Source: JAPOUP01 sp965203605 (lineage in GTDB: Bacteria > Pseudomonadota > Alphaproteobacteria > Rhodobacterales > Rhodobacteraceae). Taken from it: a DNA stretch of 64,000 bases. Each line of letters starts with the position of its first letter. The first letter of the stretch is position 1. Of the stretch, positions 18,284 through 27,062 are shown piece after piece. The position numbers and the translations under genes are program-made. The notes beneath the pieces are model-generated. The model was not told the origin of the DNA. It saw nothing but the letters and a program-made list of their open reading frames with translations, and ran no database searches. The stretch covers positions 1,488,001-1,552,000 of the forward strand of contig OZ241902.1 in NCBI GenBank assembly GCA_965203605.1. Direction: 5' to 3'.

Positions 18284-20304
18284 TCGGCCTCTCCGATTCT
18301 GATCAGCACATCTGCCGCTACTGCCCGGGTCGGCGTGCAGATCAAAGGGTTGATTTCAATGTCTTCGACCTGTGCGGCGTTGGCTGTAACGTAGCTCGCC
18401 ACGGCGCGCACGGCGCGAATTACCGCCTCAATATCAACTGCTGGCGATCCCCGATACCCTTCCAGAATCGGGGCAATTCGTAGGTTTCCCAGCCCTTCCC
18501 TGATATTCCGGTCAGTTACCGGCAACAGCAGGTTTGTGGTGTCCCTTATCAGCTCGGTCAGCACTCCTCCTGCGGCAAGGCTAAGCACAAAACCATGAAC
18601 CGGATCCCGGGTGACACCGATCAGCAACTCGGCGACTCCATCGTCGACCATTTCCTCCAATAGAAATCCCGCACCTCCCATCTGCCACGCTGCGGACGCC
18701 AATTCCTCCTCGCAGCGCAGATCCACGGCAACGGCACCAACTTCCGTCTTGTGGGCGATGCCTTCGCCCTTCAGCACCAATGGGAACTCAAGGCACCTCG
18801 ATGCCGCGACAATTTCGTCGGGCGTGGCGGCCCGGACAGACCGAGGTATCGCAACACCGAAATCCGCCAGAATCGCCTTACCATGCGCTTCCGACAATTG
18901 GCGGACACTGCGCGGACCGCCCGAAACAAGAACCGGGGTGGCCACCGGCCGCCTGCGCCCCAACCAAGCGGCTGTCTCGAACGCCGCCAGTGCCTCGTTC
19001 AACCCGTTCATTGGAGCGATTCCAAGACTCACAAGCCGCTCCGCCGTCGACTCCGGCATTGTCTCAGGCAACGACGATACGATGGCCATAGGCTTGCGCG
19101 TTGATTGCATGGTCTGGGCCGCTGCCGCAATCACAGGCTCCCAATCCGCATCCGAACAGCGATCGGACCGCGGAAAGTCGGCCACCACGGCACCTAGCGC
19201 CAGATCGCCCTGCATAACTGCGCTGAATGTCGCAGTCATCGCCTTGGCATCGGCCCAAATGTATGTGTGGTAATCCAATGGGTTGGCCAACGCCACCTTT
19301 GGACCAAGCGCAGCCCGTAGCGCCGTTCGCTGCACCTCACCAAGCTGTGGATACACCAGATCCCGACCTTCGACGCCGTCGGCCATCAGCCCGGCCTCGC
19401 CACCCGAACAGGACATCGACGCGATCCGGTTGGAGACCAATGGTCCCGAGATGTGCAACAGCTTAAGGGTCTCCAAAAGTTCGGGCAGCGACGCGACCTG
19501 AGCGACCCCGAGTCGGGCGAATAGCGCGTCCGCTCCCGCAACACTTCCAGAAAGCGCGGCTGTGTGTGATACTGCCGCGACCCGCGCCGCCACAGACCGG
19601 CCGGACTTCAGAACGACAACTGGCGTTCCCAGTTCACGGGCGCGTTCCGCCATAGCCTCAAATTGGCGTATGTCACCCAGACCTTCGAGGTGAAGTCCAA
19701 GTACTGAGACACGGTCATCCTCCAGCAACTCGGCTCCAATCTCTGCCGCGCCGGTCTGCACCTGATTACCGGCTGTGACAACATAGGCCAAAGGCAGCCC
19801 CCGTCGCTGCATTGTCAGGTTGATTGCGATGTTGGAACTCTGCGTAATGATCGCCACGCCGCGCTCACAGCGCTTCCCGCCCTGTTGATCGGGCCACAGC
19901 GCGGCACCGTCAAGATAGTTCAGGAAGCCATAGCAATTTGGCCCGATCAGCACCATGTCTCCGGCGGCTTCAAGCAGTTGCGCCTGCAACCTGGCCCCGT
20001 CCCCGACCTCCGCTTCCGCTTCCGAATAACCGCTGGCATATGCCACCGCGCCACCCGCTCCCATCGTGGCAAGTTCACTGATAATTCCAATCGTTTTGTG
20101 ACGGTTGACACCGACGAACGCAGCGTCCGGCGATTCCGGAAGTTCGGTGACCGATGAATGATCGGTCAGGCTTGGATGGACATGCCAAACCGGTCCATTG
20201 AATCCGATTCTGGCGCAATTCTCCAGCAGGTAGCGGCTCTCCGCCCCTCCACCAACCACCGCAATGCTACGTGGTCGTAACAGACGCCCTAAGTCACGAA
20301 ACAT
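18280..20304 (-). CDS. NDP-forming acyl-CoA synthetase (acetate--CoA ligase family, fused alpha-beta)
   Basis: 674 residues. The N-terminal CoA-binding Rossmann domain (LLRPRSIAVVGGGAESRYLL) is followed by the succinyl-CoA-ligase-like domain with GPNCYGFLNYLDG, the phosphohistidine-type loop SHTAALSGS, and a C-terminal ATP-grasp domain (FPLVLKGEGIAHKTEVGAVA, LLEEMVDDGVAELLIGVTRDP). This is the acetyl-CoA synthetase (ADP-forming) architecture. It activates a carboxylate with CoA and ATP, giving ADP and Pi. Between caiD and an acyl-CoA dehydrogenase it could replace the AMP-forming CaiC or the CoA-transferase CaiB in loading carnitine, crotonobetaine or gamma-butyrobetaine; that role is inferred from context. 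Confidence 0.85.
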   Translation of the reverse strand: MFRDLGRLLRPRSIAVVGGGAESRYLLENCARIGFNGPVWHVHPSLTDHSSVTELPESPDAAFVGVNRHKTIGIISELATMGAGGAVAYASGYSEAEAEVGDGARLQAQLLEAAGDMVLIGPNCYGFLNYLDGAALWPDQQGGKRCERGVAIITQSSNIAINLTMQRRGLPLAYVVTAGNQVQTGAAEIGAELLEDDRVSVLGLHLEGLGDIRQFEAMAERARELGTPVVVLKSGRSVAARVAAVSHTAALSGSVAGADALFARLGVAQVASLPELLETLKLLHISGPLVSNRIASMSCSGGEAGLMADGVEGRDLVYPQLGEVQRTALRAALGPKVALANPLDYHTYIWADAKAMTATFSAVMQGDLALGAVVADFPRSDRCSDADWEPVIAAAAQTMQSTRKPMAIVSSLPETMPESTAERLVSLGIAPMNGLNEALAAFETAAWLGRRRPVATPVLVSGGPRSVRQLSEAHGKAILADFGVAIPRSVRAATPDEIVAASRCLEFPLVLKGEGIAHKTEVGAVAVDLRCEEELASAAWQMGGAGFLLEEMVDDGVAELLIGVTRDPVHGFVLSLAAGGVLTELIRDTTNLLLPVTDRNIREGLGNLRIAPILEGYRGSPAVDIEAVIRAVRAVASYVTANAAQVEDIEINPLICTPTRAVAADVLIRIGEAE

Positions 20305-20420
20305 CGGCCATCCCGCACGCCACCGACCCCAAAGAATGAAGTCCTTCTCTTGGGCTCGAGAGCCACGCTTAGGGGGAGTAGATCAAGGCGCATCCAGAAT
20401 TGCACAATCTCGGCAGAAAC

Positions 20421-21581
20421 TCATGCGCCGAGCGGCCGCAGGAGTTCGCGACTGATGATATGGCGTTGAATCTCGGAGGTTCCGTCCCAGATCCTTTCCA
20501 CTCGGGCATCACGCCAGAACCGTTCGATAGGCAGATCCTCCATCAAACCCATTCCGCCAAAGACCTGCAGCGTCGTGTCCGTCACGCGGGCGAGCATTTC
20601 GGTGGCATAAAGCTTGGCCGAGGCTATTTCGCGATTTGCTGACATTCGTTGATCAAGGCGCCATGCCGCCGCAAGTGTAAGATAGTCCGCCGCATCGATT
20701 TCGGTGACCATGTCCGCGACCTGAAACGACACGCCCTGGAATTTTCCGATACTCTGTCCGAACTGCTTTCGGGTGGCGGCGTGCTCCAGGGCAAGATCAA
20801 AGCAACGCCGCGCCCGACCAACCGACATCGCAGCAACGGTAATCCGGGTCGCATAGAGCCACTCATTCATGACCCCGAATCCGCCGTCGACCTCACCGAG
20901 CACCTGCCGATCCGGCAATCGACAGTCGGCGAATTCCAGTATGCAGTTTTGGTATCCACGGTGGCTGACCGACCTATATCCATTCCGCACCTCAAAACCG
21001 GGATGCCCCCGATCGACCAGAAACGCCGTGATTCGCTTCTTCGGTCCCTTCGGCGTGTCGTCCACGCCCGTTGCGATGAAAACAATGAAGAAATCTGCGT
21101 GATTGGCGCCGGAAATGAAATGTTTGGTTCCGTTCACGACCCAGTCATTTCCGGAGCGCTCCGCCGCGCAACGCATACCGCGTATGTCAGATCCAGCTTC
21201 GGGCTCGGTCATCGCCAGCGCGTCCATGCGCTCTCCACGCACCGCGGGTAACAGATACCGCTCCCTCTGTTCATCACGACAGGCCATCAGGATGTTCTGC
21301 GGCCTTCCGAAAAAATGCGTGAGCGCCATGGAGCCCCGCCCAAGCTCACGCTCAACCAAGGCGAAATCGACATGGGACAGACCCGCGCCGCCAACGTCTT
21401 CGGGAAAATTGCAGGCATGGAAACCCAATTCCATGGTCTTGCGCCTGATCTGTTCGGCCAGATCGGGCGGTACCTCTCCCGTGCGCTCAACTTCATCCTC
21501 GTAAGGGAAAATCTCGGTTTCGACAAAACCGCGAACCGTCGAGACGATCATCTCCTGTTCCTGGCTCAGCCCGAATTCCAT
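20421..21581 (-). CDS. Acyl-CoA dehydrogenase (possible crotonobetainyl-CoA reductase role)
   Basis: About 386 residues from ATG 21581 (MEFGLSQEQEMIVSTVRGFV), the normal ACAD length; the open frame extends 24 residues upstream. FAD-binding motifs are AMTEPEAGSDIRG, RKQFGQSIGKFQGV and QVFGGMGLMEDLPIERFWRDARVERIWDGTSEIQR. The usual catalytic Glu position of short/medium-chain enzymes falls in the IWDGTSE region. The N-terminus resembles E. coli CaiA, which reduces crotonobetainyl-CoA to gamma-butyrobetainyl-CoA, so with CaiD and the ligase it fits a carnitine pathway. The gap to the ligase gene is 116 bp. Family certain, substrate inferred. Confidence 0.85.
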   Translation of the reverse strand: MEFGLSQEQEMIVSTVRGFVETEIFPYEDEVERTGEVPPDLAEQIRRKTMELGFHACNFPEDVGGAGLSHVDFALVERELGRGSMALTHFFGRPQNILMACRDEQRERYLLPAVRGERMDALAMTEPEAGSDIRGMRCAAERSGNDWVVNGTKHFISGANHADFFIVFIATGVDDTPKGPKKRITAFLVDRGHPGFEVRNGYRSVSHRGYQNCILEFADCRLPDRQVLGEVDGGFGVMNEWLYATRITVAAMSVGRARRCFDLALEHAATRKQFGQSIGKFQGVSFQVADMVTEIDAADYLTLAAAWRLDQRMSANREIASAKLYATEMLARVTDTTLQVFGGMGLMEDLPIERFWRDARVERIWDGTSEIQRHIISRELLRPLGA

Positions 21582-22013
21582 TGCATCTTCCCTTCCCTTC
21601 ACCGCCAATGCATGAAGCTGTCCGGCATGCCCTGCCCAAATGCGACCAAGCATTGCCGCATTCGTTCCTTAAGTGGCCAGGCTGTGTTCACAGAACCAAC
21701 ATGACGTTCATTCAATGGCTGGAAAGTTTCGCGCCCTCTGGCCCATAGTGCGGCAGCGACAGTCGATTCCGGTTCGTGAGACTGTCCCTACGGAAATACG
21801 AGCTTTCGTCGATCCGCCCAAAGTGCCACTGCAGGTCTCGGTTGCTGAAATGCACAACCATTCGGCGCGAGCCGGGCTCGCTGGGTTTTGCCGTGGGCGC
21901 TTTGACGAACTGAAGCAATTGGCCGCCTACTGGTCGGCCGGAAAGGCTGGAGAAATCGGACGTCGTCCAGACAATGCTCCGTTACGGCCAAAGGCAGGAA
22001 TGATGACACAATC
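21582..22013. other. About 430 bp without a recognisable gene
   Basis: Contains the presumed promoter of the carnitine-type operon. I see no coding signal or RNA fold in the rest. Confidence 0.45.
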
Positions 22014-22099
22014 TGGTGCCCGAGGAGAGACTCGAACTCTCACGCCTGCGAAGGCGGGGGATTTTGAGTCCCCTGCGTCTACCATTCCGCCACTCGGGC
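22014..22099 (-). tRNA. tRNA-Leu (anticodon CAA)
   Basis: On the minus strand the 86-nt gene reads GCCCGAG at the 5' end, pairing with CTCGGGC before discriminator A and an encoded CCA. The anticodon stem-loop is GGGGA-CTCAAAA-TCCCC with anticodon CAA. A long variable arm (CGCCTTCGCAGGCG) and the T-loop GTTCGAGTC mark it as a class II leucine tRNA. Confidence 0.95.
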
Positions 22100-22270
22100 C
22101 ACCTGCCTCCCTTTATCCTTCATGATTTCCTGAGTCCATATGGACCGTTGTCGTTTTCCGCTGGCCCACACAGTTCTGAACTCTCGCCGTGACCACCCAA
22201 AGAGCCAATGGACAGCCCTCGACATGTTGGAGACAGAACTGAAATCGTCGATGAGTCGCCATCCGGCGAA

Positions 22271-23161
22271 TCAGACCTGCCCAACATAGCCGGCAGCGCT
22301 CGTGTATCGCCGCTCGAGCGAGATACGAAGCTCTTCCGTTTCCCTGGTTCTGGCCGGGAGACTCTGTCGGACGTCGGAAAATGTCACTTCAGGATTGGGA
22401 TCGTTTTCATAACATGCAAGCACTGTTGCCGCGCTTCTGGAAAGCCCGCTTCGTCCCATCATTTCCGCCGTGCGCCTCAGGATGCCGTCCATGACATACG
22501 ACTCAACCTCCCGCGACGGCAGGCATGCGCCAACGGCCGTTTGGTAAATCAGGTCGGGATCCCGGTCGGTCAGCACTGCGATCGCCTCTTCAGGCTCAAC
22601 GATCAACCGAGCGGGAAGATTGCTTCCTCTTGGCATTTCCTGTCTGATCCAAGGGGCTGCCCAGCGATTGATCACATCGTGGCTGATGCTGCGAACATTG
22701 GCCGTCACCACGGGAATTAGCCGGTGGTGCATGCACTGGCAGATTATCGTGCGGTCAGAGCCATAACCCTGTACATGCTCGCCCGGAAAGTGAACGGTCC
22801 TCAGTCCGCGCAGCAAATTAGCCACGGCCAGCGAATCCTGCATGCCGTGGTGTATAGCAATCAGCCCTGCTTCAGCGTCTTGGTTGCCGAGAGTCTCTTT
22901 GGCCCACTCGCTGACCGAATCAGCCGCGGCGGCCACGATCCGAGCCCGATCCTGCACTGACCACCGCGTTTCCTCAGGATCTTCCTGCTCAAGCTTCTCA
23001 ACCCATGCGTTCTCCACCCGTCGCCGGAGCACACCTTCCAGCTCTGCACGCACTTCTGGCACCAAGTATAGGGGCTTGCCAAGCCGCTCAAGCAAGGCCG
23101 AAAGAAAGCGCCGCGACGCTGCCCGTACGAGAATATTCGTGTCAAACCCGAAGCCGATCAT
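22271..23161 (-). CDS. PIN-like domain protein, probable toxin
   Basis: 296 residues from ATG 23161. It starts MIGFGFDTNILVRAASRRFL, the classic first strand of a PIN nuclease with its acidic residue in FDTN, followed by VPEVRAELEG, a typical second acidic position, and NQDAEAGLIAIHHGM with a further Asp/Glu pair. PIN toxins are Mg-dependent ribonucleases. At 296 residues it is about twice a normal VapC, and the C-terminal half (repeated helices, LIYQTAVGACLPSREVESYV) is not known to me. Its ATG overlaps the stop of the 78-residue gene upstream (ATGA at 23158-23161), the arrangement of antitoxin then toxin. Confidence 0.65.
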   Translation of the reverse strand: MIGFGFDTNILVRAASRRFLSALLERLGKPLYLVPEVRAELEGVLRRRVENAWVEKLEQEDPEETRWSVQDRARIVAAAADSVSEWAKETLGNQDAEAGLIAIHHGMQDSLAVANLLRGLRTVHFPGEHVQGYGSDRTIICQCMHHRLIPVVTANVRSISHDVINRWAAPWIRQEMPRGSNLPARLIVEPEEAIAVLTDRDPDLIYQTAVGACLPSREVESYVMDGILRRTAEMMGRSGLSRSAATVLACYENDPNPEVTFSDVRQSLPARTRETEELRISLERRYTSAAGYVGQV

Positions 23162-23394
23162 GTGTCCGATCCGGCATCCCGCTCCCTGCGGCGACGCTCG
23201 CTGAGCCATCGCGTGGCCGGAAAGCGATATGGATCGACATCCCCCAGATCCTCGAGCTCCATCTGCAACTCCCACGGTTGCGTCCCCGGGGGCGGTTCAT
23301 AGCCAGCCCTCCGAACCGCCTCCAGGGTGGTGCTGAGCAACGCATCTTCCACAGCAAGAGTGTCGCTGAACCTAGTTCTGGATTTCTGCACCAT
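23158..23394 (-). CDS. Small protein coupled to the PIN-like gene, probable antitoxin
   Basis: 78 residues from ATG 23394 (MVQKSRTRFSDTLAVEDALL); a start 7 codons earlier is possible. The product is small, polar and acidic in the C-terminal half, with no membrane helix. It precedes and overlaps the PIN-like gene, so an antitoxin role is inferred from position. I recognise no DNA-binding motif with certainty. Confidence 0.55.
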   Translation of the reverse strand: MVQKSRTRFSDTLAVEDALLSTTLEAVRRAGYEPPPGTQPWELQMELEDLGDVDPYRFPATRWLSERRRRERDAGSDT

Positions 23395-23865
23395 AGGCAC
23401 TCCTCCCAGCCGCAACCTAATCGGTATGCCTCCAGCCGGTCAATTCGCACCTCCCTGTGTCCGCCTTCAGGTTTTCGGGTCACCAAGCCAACGTCTGGGC
23501 GACACGCACTTTGGCAAGCAACTCGGACACTCCTGCAAACATTCAGCTTTGCCGTATGGGACAGAAAAATGATCGAGCGCGCGGTCAGTGTGTGTGTCCT
23601 TTTCCTACCCGCCTGAGTTATAGCAATAAGCACCGGGAATGTGGTCTGCGTCTTGTCGGGGAGGCGACGTTGAACCATGACCGCATGTTCGTATTGAGCG
23701 TGAGTAAGGCAAGTGCGCAGCAGAGCAACACAGGTTCCCGATAGCCCATCGGTGCGGTGAGACCAACAACCTGTTTCAACGCGATTGCGAATTCATCCGG
23801 GCCAAACGAGCGCCCTTCCCGCACCTCTCGGCGGGAAGTGACCACCTTGAATCAAGGATCCGTTG
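23395..23865. other. About 470 bp without a recognisable gene
   Basis: Short frames on both strands match nothing known to me. It separates the PIN pair from the broken DUF433/DUF5615 locus. Confidence 0.4.
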
Positions 23866-24230
23866 TCATGACCGATTCGAGTCTTGTGCAACACTCACAG
23901 GCACCCGTACTCCGGAAACCCCGACAACTGCCCGTTCACGCAATGCCTGCGCATGGTGTTCGATCGATGTTTGCATCGCATCAGTCCGCTCCACCGATAT
24001 CATCGCACATAACCGCACAATACCGGGATGAAAACCCCGCAGCCCGCAGGAAGACAGACTCCCCAAAGTCCTTGTCTTCAGCTGCTGTCAAGCCCCCTCT
24101 CTCCCGATGCGATTGCCAGAGGCTTGTAGGCAGGTTTGACGAGCAAACAACGCGCCGTGTCCATGATTCAGCAAGGCGCGGCGCAGAGGCAGGGAATCCG
24201 CGCATACGTCGGGCAAGAACTTCAGGATGC
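23866..24230 (-). pseudogene. DUF5615 (PIN-like) toxin, frameshifted remnant
   Basis: Immediately after the DUF433 stop, one minus-strand frame reads ILKFLPDVCADSLPLRRALL then NHGHGALFA, which resembles the start of DUF5615 proteins (usual pattern LxDxxxSxxLxxxLxxxGH). Another frame carries AAEDKDFGESVFLRAAGF, the family's conserved TxDKDFGE motif, and a third continues HPGIVRLCAMISVERTDA to RERAVVGVSGVRVPVS at the end. At least two frameshifts and a stop separate the parts, so the putative nuclease toxin is dead. Confidence 0.65.
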
Positions 24231-24479
24231 CTATCGAATCGAGATACGGTTGTGCACCTGCTCTCCGGCCACCATAAGATGAGCAAAGAGGAAACAGGCT
24301 TGGATGTCGTCCCTCTCCAGGAAAGGGCAGTCTTCAAGCAAGCTCTCTACACTCATTCCTGCCGCAAGATTCGCAAGAACATGCTCCACGGCAATCCGTA
24401 TGTCTCGGATAATCGGCTTTCCGCCAAAAACCTCGGGGCGCATTGTAATTCGTTTGAGCAAATCATCTTCATGGGGCAT
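24231..24479 (-). CDS. DUF433 domain protein (antitoxin-type)
   Basis: 82 residues from ATG 24479 (MPHEDDLLKRITMRPEVFGG); a Met five codons earlier is less likely. The DUF433 signature is clear: RPEVFGGKPIIRDIRIAVEH, then a helix-turn-helix-like LANLAAGMSVESLLEDCPFL and ERDDIQACFLFA. DUF433 proteins are usually the antitoxin/DNA-binding partner of DUF5615 PIN-like toxins. Here that toxin follows directly but is wrecked, leaving an orphan antitoxin. Confidence 0.85.
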   Translation of the reverse strand: MPHEDDLLKRITMRPEVFGGKPIIRDIRIAVEHVLANLAAGMSVESLLEDCPFLERDDIQACFLFAHLMVAGEQVHNRISIR

Positions 24480-25058
24480 GACTTCCTCCTTCAATCAATC
24501 CGATCGCAACCTGATCAACTTGGTGCAGCTAGAAGCATGGCATTAATGAGCCGCTTCTCCCTGTTAGCATGTAGATATCGTACGGACAGCGCGTTCGACA
24601 ATCGCAGGAAATCCGTTTCCCCATTTCTAGTAATCAACCATCGGCCTTTGCAACGCATTCGAGCGATCCCTTGCGCATAAAAATTGCGGCATACACACGG
24701 ACAAGTACCATAGTATCCGACGACTGTCGGCCATCATTCACGTCGATCTCCATTGCACTGACCCGTCTTCCACTGAAGGCAAGATATCCATGGATTCAGC
24801 CCGATTTTCTTTGTCGGGCGGCGGCGGACTGACTGAATGTAGTCCAGATTGATGAAATCTTTGCTAACGATCGATCTTGGTGGACGAATTTCTACAGGTA
24901 CCGATCCTTGTATCAGCCGAACAAAGCTCAAGGAAAACACCGAGCGGTCACACATCAACGATCTCGGATACAGAATTCTACCGTATCTGTCGAGAGTTGA
25001 ATTGCAATGGCATTCACGCTAGATTCCTAAAGGAACGAATTGAGTTGGAGACAGGACC
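24480..25058. other. About 580 bp without a recognisable gene
   Basis: Comparatively A+T-rich spacer between two TA relics; no recognisable product on either strand. Confidence 0.4.
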
Positions 25059-25170
25059 ATGCGCGGCCTTTCCCGTCGTATCATGGAACATGCCGAGGCC
25101 CTGCAGGAGGCAACGCCGCTGTGTCCAGCCTCCCTGCTGCACCTTGGCAACCGGGCGGCGGTCGACAGGC
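25059..25170 (+). pseudogene. DUF6088/AbiEi-type antitoxin, N-terminal remnant
   Basis: ATG 25059 follows a GGAG site at about 8 nt and opens MRGLSRRIMEHAEALQEATP, then LCPASLLHLGNRAAVDRR. This matches the winged-helix start of DUF6088 antitoxins (pattern FTPxDFLxLGSRAAVDxALxRL). The homology ends near 25170, where the sequence passes into the C-terminal part of an AbiEii toxin in another frame. An internal deletion has removed the rest of the antitoxin and the toxin start. Confidence 0.6.
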
Positions 25171-25674
25171 GAGCCGCACGTGAGCCAACGCGTTGCGTGC
25201 GACGCGGCTGCATATCTGCCCGAGTTGGCGTTTCCCGAAGCGTACCCGACCGTCATTCTGGCGGAGCGGACCTTCAGGGAGAAGGTGACACCGATGCATG
25301 TCTTCTGCCACCGCGAACTCGGGCGCGGCGAGCGTCTGTCAAGGCGCCGGCACGATCTCGCGCGGCTCTACGAGGCCGACGCAGCGGCGAGCGCCATTGC
25401 CGATCACGCGCTTGCCCTTTCTGTATAACGCCACAAGGTGATTTTCTTCATCGAGAACAACGCAAGAGGAGAGCGAATCGACTATCAGGCGGCGGTTTCG
25501 GAACATCACCAGCTCGTTCCCGACGGCGACACACGTGCAGACCTCGCCGATGAGTACGGGAACATGCTTGCGGGCGGAATGCTGCGCGACACGAGTGAGC
25601 CCTTCGACGCGCTTATGGAACGATGCTCCGCGGCCAATGCGCGTGCGAACGCAGCGTGGTCGAAGCGGAGCTGA
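25171..25674 (+). pseudogene. AbiEii/AbiGii-type nucleotidyltransferase toxin, C-terminal remnant with stop codon
   Basis: The frame reads VACDAAAYLPELAFPEAYPT, then VILAERTFREKVTPMHVFCH and RLSRRRHDLARLYEADAA, matching the second half of AbiEii toxins (pattern xLxPERTFWEKxxxLH, then RLSRHxYDLxxL). A TAA at 25426-25428 interrupts it; the same frame continues RHKVIFFIENNARGERIDYQ to the end at 25674, again normal for the family (HKxxFFxxxxxxxDY). The nucleotidyltransferase active site at the N-terminus is absent, so this toxin is inactive. It directly abuts the channel/nuclease operon. Confidence 0.75.
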
Positions 25675-25697
25675 TGGAGAGGTCTGCCGGGAAGAGA

Positions 25698-27062
25698 ATG
25701 TTCAACAACATGTTCAGCCGAAAAAAGAAGCAGAATCACTTGGCAATTCTGTCAGGCGAAATATTCCCCTCGATCGATTTAGACTCCATTGGGAATGGAC
25801 TCGACTTGGAAGTACGTGGGCTAGTGAATGGCAGGGCCGGCTTTCCCGAAAGCGGCGCTGCAGACCTCGATACGGTGGAGCGGGAGGTTGTCGCCGCCGT
25901 CGGAAAGCTTCGGCGGCAAGGGTTGGAGAACGCAGCTGAGCATGCAAGGGTTTACCGGCAGCGCATTTCAGCTGGTGGCGCTATCGGACCGGGAATCCGG
26001 CAAATTGCGAACGATGCCGAGACTGACTTCCAACGAGAAGTCGACGCGAGGCGCAGTCGACTGAAGGCCGTGCTCGACGATCTGAATAAGAGCGAAGCCG
26101 ACCTTGAGCGATTCAAATTTGCCAATGACTTGGATCGGACAGCATACGAAACGGGCGGGTTATGGAAGTGGTCTGCCATCTGCTTTGTCATCGTTCTTTT
26201 GGAATCGATAATGAACGGCCGTTTCTTCGCCGACGCGAATGAGGCCGGATTGGCGGGAGGCATGATTGCCGCCTTGGTGATTTCAATTGTCAATGTAGGA
26301 TCGGCGAGCATTGCCGGACACGCCTGTCGCCAAAAGAACCATGCCAGATTGCTGCGCAGATTTGTGGGATGGCTGTCACTGTTTATCGGAATCGGTCTTG
26401 CGGCGTTCATTAATTTCCTGGTTGGACATTTCCGAGATCTGACCGCCACAGTACTCTGGGATGAAGCAGCCGGAGAAGCGTTTGCACGTGTGGTCGCCGG
26501 ACATCTGCAGATGCAAAGTCTGGAAGCCTGGCTCCTGACCGGTCTTGGACTACTGTTCGCGGCCATCGCTGGTTGGAAAGCATATGGGGCCGTCGATCCC
26601 TATCCAGGTTACAGCCGCGTATCGGACCATTTCACCGGAAAGCGGCGCGAATGGCAGGATCTGAAAGAGGAAACGCTAGACGCCCTGATTGAGACCCGCG
26701 ACAATGCGGTCGCCGATCTAGAGCATGAGTGTGGCAAACTTCGGAACAGTTTCGATTCCGCTGAAAGCGCTCGGGTGGGGCTTCTGGAACTCGCAAGCCG
26801 AAGGCACCAATTCCTGCGGGAGTGCGACCAGGTTGCGGGCGATCTGTTGGCAGTTTACCGGGAAGCCAACCGTAAGGCGCGCAAGGCACCGGAACCGGAT
26901 TGGCAGTCCTTCAGTTTTCCCACTGAGGACGAGTTGACTCCGCCAGGCCCGGAAGCCGCACAGGAGTCCGCCAGCCTCGTGGAGGAGGCGGTGGAGCGCA
27001 TCCATCGAACGTGCCGAGACGCCCTGGATTCCTTCGGCGATGAGCAGCGGGGCCTTGCATGA
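25698..27062 (+). CDS. Multi-pass membrane protein, first gene of the channel/nuclease operon
   Basis: About 454 residues from ATG 25698; in-frame ATGs at 25674 and 25710 are alternatives. After a basic start (FSRKKKQNH) comes a soluble helical domain of about 150 residues ending in ANDLDRTAYETGGLWKW. Four membrane helices follow (around SAICFVIVLLESIMNG, GMIAALVISIVNVGSASIAG, LSLFIGIGLAAFINFLVG, WLLTGLGLLFAAIAGW), then a charged, coiled-coil-like C-terminal region. I recognise no catalytic motif and know no name for the family. Its stop overlaps the next gene by 4 bp (27059-27062), so it belongs to the operon. It could be an accessory membrane subunit or sensor. Confidence 0.75.
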   Translation: MFNNMFSRKKKQNHLAILSGEIFPSIDLDSIGNGLDLEVRGLVNGRAGFPESGAADLDTVEREVVAAVGKLRRQGLENAAEHARVYRQRISAGGAIGPGIRQIANDAETDFQREVDARRSRLKAVLDDLNKSEADLERFKFANDLDRTAYETGGLWKWSAICFVIVLLESIMNGRFFADANEAGLAGGMIAALVISIVNVGSASIAGHACRQKNHARLLRRFVGWLSLFIGIGLAAFINFLVGHFRDLTATVLWDEAAGEAFARVVAGHLQMQSLEAWLLTGLGLLFAAIAGWKAYGAVDPYPGYSRVSDHFTGKRREWQDLKEETLDALIETRDNAVADLEHECGKLRNSFDSAESARVGLLELASRRHQFLRECDQVAGDLLAVYREANRKARKAPEPDWQSFSFPTEDELTPPGPEAAQESASLVEEAVERIHRTCRDALDSFGDEQRGLA

